A DNA stretch of 64,000 nucleotides from Aspergillus flavus. Its lineage: Eukaryota > Ascomycota > Eurotiomycetes > Eurotiales > Aspergillaceae. Of the stretch, positions 22,978 through 34,187 are shown piece after piece. Both the position numbers and the translations under genes were made by a program. The first letter of the stretch is position 1; the number at the start of each line of letters is the position of its first letter. The stretch is taken from positions 558,001 to 622,000 of the forward strand of contig NC_092405.1 in assembly GCF_009017415.1 (NCBI RefSeq), given 5' to 3'. The notes beneath the pieces were generated by a model, which saw only the letters and a program-made list of their open reading frames with translations, had not been told where the DNA came from and did not search any database.

Positions 22978-24404
22978 ATGCGAGCAGTTCGCTTCCACGG
23001 ACGTGGCGACATCCGCATCGACCAGATCGACGAACCCGTCTGTCAAAATGGCCAAGTAAAGGTGCAAATCACAAACCACAAGCTCAACGCATAGCCAGAA
23101 CCATCCCCAGAAACTAACAACAACCCAGATCCGACCTTCTTTCGTTGGAATTTGCGGAAGCGGTACGTACCACAATCCCATTACACAGACTCCTAACCTT
23201 TTTCATCATACCCTATGAAAAAGAGAAACAACTATCTAACCTACCCCAGATCTCCACGAATACCTCTCCGGCCCATCAACCGTGCCCGAAACCCCACACC
23301 CAATCACCAACGCCACTCTCCCCGTAACACTAGGCCACGAGTTCAGCGGCACAATCGAGGAAGTCGGGGCAGACGTCACGCGAGTGAAAGTCGGGGATCG
23401 CGTGGCTGTCAAGCCGAACCTGTATGACGGGACTTGTGCTCGCTGCGTACAAGGGAGGGTGAACTGTTGTCGGAATCTGGGGTTTATTGGGTATAGCAGT
23501 GAGTTTTTTGAGGACAAAATTCCTTTGGAGCTACGGTGTTACTTCTTGATGTCACCTTTGCTGATGAATGAGTATAGGTAATGCTGGGGGTCTATCGGAT
23601 CATGTCGTGGTGGATGAGGAACGGGCAAGACTGTTACCGGAAGAGATCCCGCTTGATATCGGAGGTAAGTATAAGATACATCATCTATTATAGACTGAGG
23701 TGTGAAGACTAAGGGATGTATGTAGCCCTCGTCGAACCTCTCACCGTAGCCTGGCACGCCGTGACCCGCAGCCCCGTGGCAACAGCTCGCACCGCCCTCG
23801 TCGTCGGTGGAGGGCCCATCGGACTCGCCGTGGTACAGGTACTTCAAGCCCACGGCGTCGAATCCATAGTAGTAGCCGAGGTATCAGCGCAGCGACGACG
23901 ATTCGCCGCAACCCTAGGCGCCACGGACGTGCTAGACCCTCGAGCAGAAGACATCGAGGCGAAAGTGCGCTCGCTGTCGGGCGATGCGGGTGCGGACATC
24001 GCCTTCGAATGCTCCGGGGTGCAGGCCGGATTTGATTCTGCACTGAAGGGAGTCCGAGCCCGGGGCACGGTGACGGTAGTGTCACTGTGGGAGGAGAAGC
24101 CGGTGATTGATGCGTGGGAGCTGGTTGGGTCGGAGAAGCATATCATCGGGTCGGCGATTTTCGATGGTGACGATTTTAAGGCTGTTATTGATGCCATCGC
24201 TTCAGGTATGTGGGCAGTATTGCCATGTTTGCTTTTCCGCGTTTCTTTTGGTTAGATTGCTGACGCTGCAGGATAGGGAGACTTAAGCCCCAGTCTATGA
24301 TCACGAGTAAGATCCGTATGGAGGAGATTGTAGAGAAGGGGTTCGAGGCATTGATTAATGAGCGGGACAAGCATGTCAAGATTTTAATCGATATATCCGC
24401 ATGA
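22978..24404 (+). CDS. Zinc-dependent alcohol dehydrogenase (butanediol/sorbitol dehydrogenase type)
   Basis: NAD(P)-dependent oxidation of a secondary alcohol or polyol, most like fungal (R,R)-2,3-butanediol dehydrogenases. Six exons are read: 22978-23061, 23129-23162, 23250-23498, 23578-23664, 23726-24205 and 24277-24404, giving 353 residues with all phases consistent. Catalytic zinc ligands are in GICGSD and GHEFSG. A structural zinc Cys cluster follows YDGTCARCVQGRVNCC. The Rossmann motif is VVGGGPIGLAVVQV. Family landmarks GFIGYSSNAGGLSDHVVVDE and ALVEPLTVAWHAV are present. The last intron uses the AG of GGATAG rather than the nearer GCAG, which would give a stop. Many small introns in one gene contrast with its single-exon neighbour. 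Confidence 0.9.
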
Positions 24405-26587
24405 TCTGTTTGTGGTCGAAATATCACACATCGCAAGGTATCAAGGCATCCAAGCTACCCAGGTATAGAAACCCAGATAGAATGCACAAATGAAGCCAAC
24501 AGTCCAAATTCCAACCATCACAGCCAGAATCACATTTTCTCCGACGCAAGCATCCTAGACTCAGAGAGCAAGGTACACCCTTGCACGCTTTTCAGCTCGT
24601 AGAATAACGCCCACTCAGCCCACCCCAAGAACCTAGAACGACCCAGCTAGCTCCGGAAGAAAAGAAGAGGCCAAAAAGAAAACAAACATGTCAGCCCTAC
24701 TACTAGTACTACCACCTACTAGTAAGTATGTACTATTTACAAGCACAGTGTCAGCAACGAAAAAAAAAAAAGAGCCCACAGCAAGATACTAGCGGCTGTA
24801 TTATAATATCTCAACAACGCAGTATAAGCAAACACGTGTTTCGATACGAAGACCAAGACTACACGAGTTCAAAACTACACCAATGAAATACGGCGAGCAC
24901 GAGAGCACGAAGGACTCGGTCTGGCCCAAGATCCTGGGTCCCTCACTCACTGCATGAATGACACCATAATCATTTTTTTTTTTTATTTTTCAACAACCCA
25001 GCCACATTAGTCAAATAACAAGTACATACAAAAACAAGTTAATACACAATACTAGAAAGGTAACGCTGCGAGCATTCACCGTCTGACAGGTCTCCCCACC
25101 ATAGTCACTAGTAGTACGGACTACGGCGTACTTGGAGAATTCTAGCCCCCGAACTAAGTTCTAACTCATCGCTTGAGGTTCCTCAGGTCAAAATAACCTC
25201 AGGGTTAAACCGAATCTGTCCAATTGGAAAGGGGGACGCCGTCATCCGGGTAAGCGGAGTGGGATTGTTGGTCCGAAAAACCACTTTAGAGAGGGCTGGG
25301 GAGATCACTAGTTAACTAGGTAAGCTACGCAGTTCTTTTGGTGAAATTTTTACGGTTCGGTTCCGGAATGAGACACGATTGGGGACTAGTAGGGGGGTTG
25401 TTGTGGCTGCAGGATGAACAGGCGTTCATTCGTTCATCGGTAGTAACGGAACGCCACTTGCGGGATTCTATAGATAGATCCGAGTTGATGTGTTGTATAC
25501 TCCGTATTGCTGTCAGTAGTTGATGGGGACTCTCTGCCATAGTCTAGACTATGTAGTAACCGAATTCACTAAGCTGAGTAGACGGGGCAGTGCATAAAAG
25601 GGGAAGGAGGGAAAAAGGAGAAAAGTTACGTTACTCGATGGAATGAGTCTATGACTCTATGGCGACATCTCGTACCGTCTTGTTGGTCCTGAAAATGAAA
25701 TACTGACTCGTAGACGGAAGTCAATGGAATTAAAACCAAGACACCAGTGCAACAGAAGTCTCACCACATCGTTTGATGTACAGTTCGGTAACTGTTTTGC
25801 CTCCACCACCGAACCTTCATCCGCTGTCATCCAGAGATCTGAATGGTCCATCAGCCGCATGAGTCGATCCAGATCCCGTCTTACTTCTTACTTTTACCAT
25901 CTTCCACGTCTTTGGGATACAATACAAAGATTTACTTGACAACAATCCAGGCTCTAAATCGCCAACAAGGAACCTCGCCCAACCGCTTATTGTCTCCTGG
26001 CTTTGAGGACTCTCTTTCTCGTCGCTTGTTCACCTCCCCACTTTTTACTTTTTCTCTGGTTCTTTTTTAATCCTTGTTATTGCTCCCAAGTGGACCTCAT
26101 CCGAAGTCTCCCCCCACTTGAAGTTTCATCGCGGTTGGCTTTTTCTATTGCCTCGAAGGGTCTGAATGACGGGTCAGATCGCTTTGACTCTTTGGAATAC
26201 TCCATCGTATCAATCTCTGATCTTGGAATTAGTCTTTTTTTTCCTTTCCATTTTTCCTTCGCCCCTAAGCTGTACTCTCGCTGACGCGAGCTTCAGGCTC
26301 CGGGGGTAGTACCTTGTTGGGACGCAATACTTTGATCTAATCAAGTTTTAGTATAATTTGTCAAGCTTCTTCAATATAATCCGTCTTTTTCGATTTTCTT
26401 TCTCCTTTTCTTTTTCAGATCGTTTTTCAGCTGTCGGTCGGAAGTGTGGGTCGCATCTGGGTTTCAGAATATTTACAAAGCATGCCCTGCTGACATATTT
26501 ACTACGCCGCTCGCTACTTTTTTTTGAGTTTTTTTTTCTTGAGCGATAATCATTTGACGCATTCACGAATAAGATATATATCCTCTC
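24405..26587. other. Intergenic region / long leader of the SDR gene
   Basis: No gene recognised in 2.2 kb. Poly-A/T runs lie near 24760 and 24970, one TACTCCGTA at 25498-25506, and strongly pyrimidine-rich sequence from 25900 to 26550 is probably promoter plus 5' leader. Confidence 0.45.
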
Positions 26588-27679
26588 ATGGCGACTCCGC
26601 TTTCTGGGACAGCGATTATCACGGGAGGAAATGGGTCGCTTGGATCTTCAATAGCCATCGCCATCGCCAAAGCGCATCCTTTTGTGCATCTTTTACTACT
26701 GGCACGGGATATCCGCTCCGATAGCGTCAAAGAACTGAGAGACAAGATCCGGTTGATCGGACCCCGGTCGATTGAAGTAGCAAGAGTGGACCTGACAAGT
26801 TTCAACTCCGTCGTCAGCTTTACAGAGAATACAGTGGAAAGGGTCCAAAATAAAGAGATCCCTCCAGTGACACTGCTCGTTAACTGCGCTGCTGTTGCGT
26901 CCTACGTCGCCGACCAAGTAACACGAGATGGGTTTGATCCTGTCTACCAGACCAACTGTATTGCTCCGTTCCTCTTGACCATCGGTTTGCTGGAGGCGTT
27001 CCGTGCAGGCGATGGAACACCGAACGGCGGAGCGAGGGTGATCAATGTTGGTTGCTCATCCATGTCGAAAGGGTCTTTGGATTACTTCGACAAACATGAC
27101 TTTGGAAATCAACAACCGGGGACACCATTGTCCTCGAAGGAAGGGAATGCCCGCTTTGGAAGTAGCAAACTAATCATGAGCGCGGCCATGTACGCCTTGC
27201 GCCGGAGTCTGGTACTCGTAAGTTTTTCCTGCAACATCACGCCATTACCTTGAAGTCCTAGTTAACCAGGGTTCGATTCTTAGAAAGGCAAAATTCCCTT
27301 AAACATATATACACTGGATCCCGGTGGATTGACGGGAGAGAGCCATTTAACAGAGAACGCCCCTCGGTCGGTTCGAATGGCACACCAGACGCGGTCTGGA
27401 CTCCGGCCATTCCTGCGAGTGTTCTCTAAAAGTGCCATGAATAACCCTAGTGTTCCAGCCAAGATAATCACGAAAGTCGCATTCCAGAGAGATACTGTGG
27501 AGCAATGGGGACGGGAGCGATATTATATCTTGGACAACGACTACGAGGCCGGATCCGTCCTTCCGGTGCTTCGAGACCCCCGAAAAATGGAGGCGTTGCT
27601 TAAGAAGCTGATGGGACAAATTGAGATTGGTGTCAAGGGCATGGGGTCTCCCCAGTCCAGGATATCACGCATCAATTAA
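26588..27679 (+). CDS. Short-chain dehydrogenase/reductase-like protein lacking the catalytic Tyr
   Basis: Exons 26588-27217 and 27284-27679, 341 residues. The Rossmann start TGGNGSLG (residues 12-19) and the structural NCAA motif (N99) place it in the SDR family, nearest the retinol-dehydrogenase/oxidoreductase-like fungal members. The family active site is Tyr-x-x-x-Lys. Here the Lys is present (K194 in GSSKL) but the Tyr position is Phe (F190, codon TTT). The Ser region CSSMS (156-160) is kept. The protein may therefore be a non-catalytic nucleotide-binding SDR or use another residue. C-terminal ~130 residues are in family style (LDPGGLTGES). The intron is GTAAGT...CTTAG. Confidence 0.8.
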
Positions 27680-28403
27680 AGATGGGCGAGTTAGTATATG
27701 TGATTTCTTTTCTTTTTTTTTTTTTGGGTTGGATAGCGATGGTCAGCATTCTTCGGAGTTGGGCTCTTTTCCACGCGTTTCTTATCAACTTTTGTTTTTT
27801 CGGGAGCATCGGGATTTGATCGGATTTCTGTAAATAGATCATAGGTGGTATAGATATAAAAGAACGATGGGACTGCCAATTATGGATCGATGTGCCAAGG
27901 ATCTTTGATAGTAATCGTAGTACGTAGTAGTAGGGATGAGAATTGTAGACGGTTGCATGTCTGCAAACGGGCCTACCGCCGGATTCGGTAATGACTGGCA
28001 GAGTCCATCGGAAGTCAACAGGGTCTACTCCGTACTTGGAGGCGAATCACCGCCCGGACGCTACTGCACTGAAACCACCTAAACGCTTGGTTCCGACGCT
28101 CTGGACGGCTGGCGTTCTAGTTAATGCTACATAGACCTTTTCGAGTCTTGTCGTCTCCCTTCCCTTCTTTTGCCTCCATTTTCCCTACATTGTTTCATTA
28201 TTTCTTTTTAAATTCCTCCAGGGATCTGTGATCCTTTGTCGCTCCGTGGTGCAGTTAATCTTACGCCTCCCGCCTCGCAGTCGCATTGGTTTAGGTGGGC
28301 GACAGGAAGTCAAGCCAGTGGTTTCCTTTAGATCTAGGAGCCCCTAGGTTCCTTTGTCTTGGGGCCGGATTTTCAAGCTACTGATGCGACTGGCTTTGGA
28401 GAG
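27680..28403. other. Intergenic region
   Basis: No gene seen. Contains one TACTCCGTA at 28026-28034 and the promoter of the mannosyltransferase gene. Confidence 0.5.
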
Positions 28404-30178
28404 ATGAACAGGCATCACGCCTTTACCAACGGCTACGCTGCCTACCCTCGCGGGCAGGGCAGCACATTTTCCATTTCTCCCCACCGGTAAGCAGCGACCG
28501 CCATCGCATCCCACTCCTGAACCTTTTGGATGGATGATGCGCATATCGCTTAATATTTCCTACCAATGAAGATGTTTTGCTGACCTTGCTCCGTCGATCG
28601 ACAGCTTTCAACCGCGTTCACAACCTGCTCTGCGACGACGAAGACAACTTATCCAACGGCTATTCCTGATAGGTGGCGTCTCTTTATTGCTCCTAGCCCT
28701 AATTTTCCCTTCCTGGAGAGCCACGATTCTACCAGTCGTATCCCTTGGGCTTCTTTCTTCCACGGAAGACTTACAATTACAAACCGTACGATATTATGAT
28801 CTGTCAGCTGTTCAGGGCACTGCAGATGGATGGGAGAAAGAGGAGCGTGTGCTCATGTGCACACCTCTTAGGGATGCCTCGTCCCACCTGCCGATGTTCT
28901 TTTCGCATCTCCGGAACCTCACATATCCTCACCACTTAATCGACTTGGCGTTTCTGGTCTCGGATTCGAAGGATAACACGCTAGAAATGTTATCCAGCAT
29001 GCTTGGGGAGCTTCAAGCCGATTCTGACCCGCACATGCCGTTTGGTGAAATCTCGGTTATCCATAAGGATTTCGGACAGAAGGTGACGCAGGATGTCGAG
29101 AGTAGACATGGGTTCGCTGCGCAAGCTGGGCGGAGAAAGTTGATGGCCCAGGCGAGGAATTGGCTGTTGAGTGCTACACTTCGGCCCACCCACAGCTGGG
29201 TCTATTGGAGAGATGCCGATGTAGAAACGGCGCCATTTACCATCATAGAAGACCTAATGAGACATGATAAGGATGTCATTGTACCAAGTGAGTGGAGCAG
29301 TCTACAAGTCTGGTTGTTGTATCTAATCATGGTTTCTATCAGATGTCTGGCGGCCACTCCCTGACTGGTTGGGCGGGGAGCAGCCGTACGATTTGAACTC
29401 CTGGCAGGAATCGGAAACTGCACTGGCCCTGGCAGAGACGCTGGACGAGGATGCGGTTATTGTTGAAGGATATGCTGAGTATGCGACGTGGCGGCCTCAT
29501 CTTGCCTACCTTCGAGACCCATACGGTGATCCTGATATGGAGATGGAGCTCGATGGCGTTGGCGGTGTTAGTATCCTTGCAAAGGCAAAGGTCTTCCGTG
29601 CTGGAGTTCATTTCCCAGCGTTCAGTTTCGAAAAGCATGCCGAGACTGAAGCATTCGGCAAGGTAAGACCTGCGTGCAACTTCCTTCGTCCTTTCCTTAC
29701 TGAGCATGATTAGATGGCCAAACGCATGGGGTTCTCCGTTGTGGGTCTCCCACATTATACCATCTGGCATCTTTACGAGCCTAGTGTCGACGATCTTCGG
29801 CACATGGAGGAAATGGAGCAAGAGCGCAAGGCTCGCGAAAAGGAAGAGAAGGAACAAGCTGAGCGGTCAGAGCGCGTTAATACTCTGTTCCAGGATGCTA
29901 AAACAGAATCGGAAATCGATAACGCTTTTGTTCGCGACGATATGGAAACTAAAGGAAAGGAGCAGAAAGCCTCGGAAGACTCGAAGAAGCCGGAAGCCGA
30001 AAGTGTTGAAGAAGTGAAGGCAGATAAATCCTCAAAAGCCCCAGAACAAGAAGAACAGAAAGCTCCAGAGCCTCTGAAGAACAAAAACCTGAAAGATGCT
30101 GAAGAAGTATCTGCAGTAAAGCCGGCTAAGGAACAGGCCGGTGCTGCACCAGATAAGCAATCAAAGCAGAGAGAGTAA
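28404..30178 (+). CDS. Golgi mannan polymerase subunit, Anp1/Mnn9/Van1 family
   Basis: Alpha-1,6-mannosyltransferase subunit that extends the mannan backbone of N-glycans in the cis-Golgi. Exons are 28404-28486, 28605-29287, 29343-29662 and 29714-30178, giving 516 residues. It is a type II membrane protein: basic cytosolic tail (RRRRQ, 38-42), one membrane span (~47-64), then the lumenal catalytic domain. Family motifs include MCTPLRDASSHLPMFF, LAFLVSDSKDNT, and the metal-binding DxD in WRDADVETAP. The last ~130 residues are a highly charged Lys/Glu tail, likely coiled or disordered, which fits Anp1 better than Mnn9 or Van1. The assignment to one of the three paralogues is inference. Confidence 0.9.
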
Positions 30179-30910
30179 TGATGCTCTTATTACGTTCTTC
30201 ATGTATCCGGTAGCGAAAGGCGTCGGTTCAAAATCCGTAAAAACGGAGAACATCATTGCCTATTGCGCCTCACCAGTCTCTGTGCTGGTCACAGTGTGGC
30301 TTTCTCATTCTCCTTAAAATATGCCGTCAATTACTGGCAGCTTTTTGTATATGGGTTGGCGGAGTCTTTTGATTTGGGGCTCGACTTATGCATCTGATCT
30401 TTGGTTGATTTATAGGTCTGATATTGGGAAGCACTTGGTTTATTTTTCTCTATCTTCACGATGTATCGGTATGAACGGTTTGCCTGAATGGGTAAAACGA
30501 ATGACTTAAATATCAGTAACTTACATACCTAAGCAAATTATTATATTCTAAAAGGGTCTCGAACGAAACATAGCATCTGAAATAGGAAGACACAGATAAA
30601 AGAGCTCGGGCTATTTGATCTTTCTCCAGAGCCAGTTCACTGCAGCTATCAACCGACACCCTGAGGTAGTCGCAGCTAACACCCGCTTAGTATATTTCTC
30701 CTACTCTAGATATAGTATAGTCTCACAGCTGAAGTTCAATCACGTGGGTTAGGATCTTCAGCATGCCCTAGCTTTAAATACGTTATCTTCCAAACTGAAT
30801 TCGGTGCGGTCAGGTATATAACAGCCAAACCTTTTTCCAATGAAACAAGGAAGTCTATTTGACAATATCTCTGTGCTCGCCTATTCTCATCATCTCTACA
30901 TCTTCGCACC
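30179..30910. other. Intergenic region with a diverged repeat copy
   Basis: No gene recognised. 30287-30425 is a diverged copy of 32325-32459 (see that entry). The rest is the promoter of the lipoyl-domain gene. Confidence 0.5.
30287..30425 (+). repeat. Diverged dispersed repeat, copy 1
   Basis: Begins with GGTCACAGTGTGGCTTTCTC, identical to the start of copy 2 at 32325. The following ~120 bases align with copy 2 with differences that look mostly like C/T and G/A transitions, ending in GATTTATAGRTCTG (R = G here, A in copy 2). This suggests an old duplication worn by RIP or by simple drift. Confidence 0.6.
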
Positions 30911-31360
30911 ATGGCATTTCAACCATTGAAGAGATCGCATAATCTCTACAAATCAGTACTTCAGTTTCACCGCCCCCGAAGATGCATTGCAAACAGTCCA
31001 ACTAGTCTTTGCTATCAAGAACCATATCGCTTTACATCCTTCTCTTCATACAACCCCTTTCGGCCCTTCAGCATCTCCGCCCAACGATTTAATTCTAAAG
31101 CCACGGTTCATATTGACACACTGGGTGGGGAGTCCATAGACGAGGCAAAGCTGCAGTCGTTCAACCGCAAAGTGGGAGATTATGTGAAACAGGACGATGT
31201 GCTAGCAGTCATTGAAACCGAGAAAGTTGCTTTGGAAGTATATGCTCCCGAGACGGGTGTTATACAACAAGTCTTTGTTGAAGAAGGGGATACCGTTACT
31301 ATCGGTCAAGCTATTGCTGAGATTACCATTAAATCTAAGCCTGGCGATGGCAAGGAATAA
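30911..31360 (+). CDS. Mitochondrial free-standing lipoyl-domain protein
   Basis: 149 residues, one exon. Residues 1-62 are basic and Ser/Phe-rich (ending FSISAQRFNSK), a typical mitochondrial presequence with cleavage near RF/NS. Residues ~65-140 form one lipoyl domain similar to that of the 2-oxoglutarate dehydrogenase E2. The expected lipoyl-lysine is K105 in IETEKVALEV, followed by APETGVIQQV. Nothing follows: there is no subunit-binding domain and no acyltransferase domain (E2 enzymes have more than 400 residues). The stop at 31360 is followed by ordinary untranslated sequence, not by out-of-frame E2 sequence, so it is not a simple frameshift. It may act as a GcvH-like carrier, a decoy, or be a remnant of an E2 duplicate. 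Confidence 0.8.
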   Translation: MAFQPLKRSHNLYKSVLQFHRPRRCIANSPTSLCYQEPYRFTSFSSYNPFRPFSISAQRFNSKATVHIDTLGGESIDEAKLQSFNRKVGDYVKQDDVLAVIETEKVALEVYAPETGVIQQVFVEEGDTVTIGQAIAEITIKSKPGDGKE

Positions 31361-31816
31361 GAGCGCTTCGGGCGAGGGGTAATGAGTTTGTGGATATGGC
31401 AGGGATCATTCTTTGAGAAAAATAGTTTTTACGGAAGTAATCATCGTCTTTTGAACATGGCGTAGAGAATGCCGTTGTGTATTAATGAGGTGATGATAGA
31501 TAAGAAGGTTAGAAGCCATACATGACATGGACCATTTAAGAATGGTTAGACCGTGATGTACGGAGTATAGCCGCCGACTACAACTAAATGGATGAATCTA
31601 CCTAGTAGGACAAAGTAGAGATAGGCAAGTAAAAAGAGGTAGAACTATCAAAGAACGTGCGGTGCATAGGGTCGCTATAGAATTCAGTATCTTCTTGTTC
31701 ATATCCTACATTTCATCATGAAACCGGTCACCTACAGTACCTCGATTATACGAAGCAATACCCCAATGACGTATTCTCTTTAGAAGGCAAAAAAAGCAAT
31801 GCTTTTGGCACCAACG
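31361..31816. other. Intergenic region
   Basis: No gene seen. Contains the complement of TACTCCGTA at 31559-31567. Confidence 0.5.
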
Positions 31817-31899
31817 GCCCCCGTAGCGCAATGGTAGCGCGTAAGACTTCTAGCTTCCAAGCTATCTTAAGGTTGCGAGTTCGAGCCTCGCCGGGGGCT
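31817..31899 (+). tRNA. tRNA-Arg (UCU), with 11-nt intron
   Basis: Acceptor arms GCCCCCG (31817-31823) and CGGGGGC (31892-31898) pair fully. The D arm is GCGC/GCGC, the anticodon stem TAAGA/TCTTA, the T arm GCGAG/CTCGC with loop TTCGAGC, and the discriminator T. The anticodon loop reads CTTCTA, then an insert GCTTCCAAGCT (31853-31863), then A. Removing the insert at the canonical position after base 37 gives a 7-base loop with anticodon TCT, matching fungal tRNA-Arg for AGA. Confidence 0.9.
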
Positions 31900-31994
31900 A
31901 TCCTCCTCTTTTTTGCATGTTGGATTCTCTCTACCATGCGAGAAAGCTGGTTGTGCTTTGTAAAGACTGTCTGTCAGACAGCAGGGCACTAACG

Positions 31995-32077
31995 GCCCCC
32001 GTAGCGCAATGGTAGCGCGTAAGACTTCTAGCTTCAAAGCTATCTTAAGGTTGCGAGTTCGAGCCTCGCCGGGGGCT
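31995..32077 (+). tRNA. tRNA-Arg (UCU), with 11-nt intron, second copy
   Basis: Identical to the copy at 31817-31899 over the whole mature part. The only difference within the gene is in the intron (GCTTCAAAGCT instead of GCTTCCAAGCT). That the change falls in the intron supports the Arg(UCU) folding over any alternative reading of the anticodon. About ten bases upstream are also alike, so this is a local tandem duplication with 95 bases between the genes. A T run follows at 32087-32097, fitting a Pol III terminator. Confidence 0.9.
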
Positions 32078-32667
32078 TTAACTTCTTTTTTTTTTCTTCC
32101 CCCTTTGATTCCTTTCCCTTTATTCTTTGCTTTCACCAACGATGACTTCAATCATGTCTATTTTTTTGAAGATAACAACGGCATAACAAAGCATATCGCA
32201 TATATACTAGCACATACCTGAGAAGCAAAGGGACCCTTTATGGTTAAAAACACTACGACTGCCAAACTCCATATGGTTTCTTTCAGCATATCCCATGATT
32301 CCCGTCATCTTAGTTTCAGTGTTCGGTCACAGTGTGGCTTTCTCGTTCTTCTCAGAATATGTTGTGATTTATTGACAGCCTTTCATATAGATGCTGTGGC
32401 ATATTTTAGGGCTTGGTTTTACATGTATTTTATTTTATCGATTTATAGATCTGGTATTAATCAAATCCATTAAGCAGTGGTCTGTGCGCCTATCTCGTCG
32501 GGAACCGGCACGCGTGTAAATCGCGTCCAGGCGTACTGACCACTTCATTTCACTTATTCCCTCGATAGGTATAACCTCTGTGGTCGCATACCCATCGAGT
32601 GTCAATATACCCCTTCCCAACTACTACTTGAGCGCCTTCCAAAGGCGACAAAGAGCAACACCTCATA
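32078..32667. other. Intergenic region with second repeat copy
   Basis: Poly-T terminator-like run just after the tRNA, then the diverged repeat 32325-32459, then the promoter of the Dcc1 gene. No gene seen. Confidence 0.5.
32325..32459 (+). repeat. Diverged dispersed repeat, copy 2
   Basis: Same orientation as 30287-30425, sharing the exact 20-mer at its start and an alignable remainder rich in transitions and slightly richer in A/T than copy 1. No coding motif is visible in either copy. Confidence 0.6.
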
Positions 32668-34070
32668 ATGTCCACACAATCTGCTTCCAGCATTCTTTTC
32701 ACCCACTCGTCCCGTCAACAGGGCTTCAAATTATTAGAGCTACCAGCAGAACTGGCTGATCTGCTCACATCGAAAGAAGCTCCAACGTATGGCACTCGCT
32801 GAAATACCCCATCCTCACTACATCCTTCAACTTCTTCAAGGAAAGCTTACTAAAACATTCTACAGTCTCGAACTAAAATCCTCACTCCCCCAACAACCAA
32901 CAACGATAACCACAGACCCCGAAAACCGCGAATATGTGAACCTCTGCACACCGACAAAAACCTACCTGGTCCGCCAAGTCCAGTCCTCAAACTCAATCCA
33001 CATAATCCGACCAAGCGACTCCGGCGTCCAAAGAGGGGACATTAACATCGTCGGCGGCGACGAAGACGACGGACTAAATCTTGTGGAGACGATGACCGCT
33101 ATCGCGAAATGTGGATCTACACTTGAACTACATACGCCGCCGGAGGGGTTTTCGGCGGTCCCTGTTTTGGAGAGGATATTGCCTGTGTATGATGAGGTGG
33201 AGGGAGCGGAGCAGCAGGTGGAGGTGGAGGAACGGGGGGACCTGATTCGGAGGGTCTTTGCTGATGTTCCTGTGTCGCGGGCGCAGTGTGAGGCAGGGTG
33301 GATTGAGCTTTGTGCGTTTGTGCTTGGGTGCGGGGGTGGTGGGGAGGATGTTGCGGGTTGGTGTCGGAGGCCGTCGGCGAAAGTCAAGTTGGATGTGTGG
33401 AGACGGGTGGTTGAGGGGGCTGTGTTGCAGGGGATTGATCTGGGTAAGCAGTTCTTGGTGCAGGATTTGTGGAGATCGGTGCTTGATGAGGGGGAGGAGC
33501 CTTTTCCGAGGGCGTTGTTTGAGGGTGTTGTTAGGAGGGTTTGTGAGGTTGGGGATGGGCGGTTGTTTGAGGATTTGAAGTGTGAGTTTCTCTTTTCTTG
33601 TTTACTTTGCTGGAGGCGATGGAGAAACTGACGTCTTCGTGAATATAGGGGCTAGTATCGATAGGGCATGCTGTACGCAGTGGGTTGGTGAGACTTACCT
33701 GGAGGCTATGGCGCCGACCACTGCTTCTAGCATTGGGCGAAGTGAGTTCTTGAATGCTTGGAAGGATCTCCTCCCTGAATCCTGGCGGGATGACGTTGCA
33801 TTCTCGAAACTGACGGTGAGTCGAACGCCTGCTAGTTTGGATTACTCGCTGCATTGGTCATCTATTATTCCTAGATGTTATGGTATCTGACATTACACGC
33901 AGGAAAACTCATACAAGCATCCAGATCCCACGACGATCTGCTTCGTTTATCGCACTGACCGCCAGAAAATAAAGAAAAATGTCTCAACAGATGCTAGTTC
34001 TGCGACAGCAGCCAAAAAGACAAGAAATTGGCACGAGTTATTCAAGGACCAGAAACGCCAGAAACGCTAA
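32668..34070 (+). CDS. dcc1: Sister chromatid cohesion protein Dcc1 (Ctf18-RFC subunit)
   Basis: Part of the alternative clamp loader Ctf18-Dcc1-Ctf8-RFC, acting at replication forks in cohesion and checkpoint signalling. Exons are 32668-32786, 32866-33581, 33649-33815 and 33903-34070, giving 389 residues. Family hallmarks: the N-terminal GFKLLELPAELADLL, then ENREYVNLCTPTKTYLVRQV and QSSNSIHII, and a C-terminal winged-helix region where TICFVYRTD and WHELFKDQKRQKR close the protein. The first half is GC-poor in codon third positions relative to a very G-rich centre (33150-33560). Tail to tail with the acetyltransferase gene, with 117 bp between stops. Confidence 0.85.
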
Positions 34071-34187
34071 GCCAAGTCCGCGAGGGCTCGAGCGTCGCCT
34101 CTATGTTTGAGCCGGTTTACTCTAGATAGCCACCCCCTCTATCAATGTCATGCATTACTCGTTGAGAAACGCAAATTTGGCCGACAT

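Noticed and set aside
31840..31870. Reading the tRNA as tRNA-Gly (TCC anticodon) without intron
   Set aside because: The second copy would then have a TCA anticodon, and the anticodon stem is worse. The Arg(UCU)-plus-intron folding explains both copies.
31746..32151. Two minus-strand open frames sharing a PGEARTRNLKIA-type segment, looking like paralogous proteins
   Set aside because: They are antisense readings of the two tandem tRNA-Arg genes; the similarity comes from the tRNAs.
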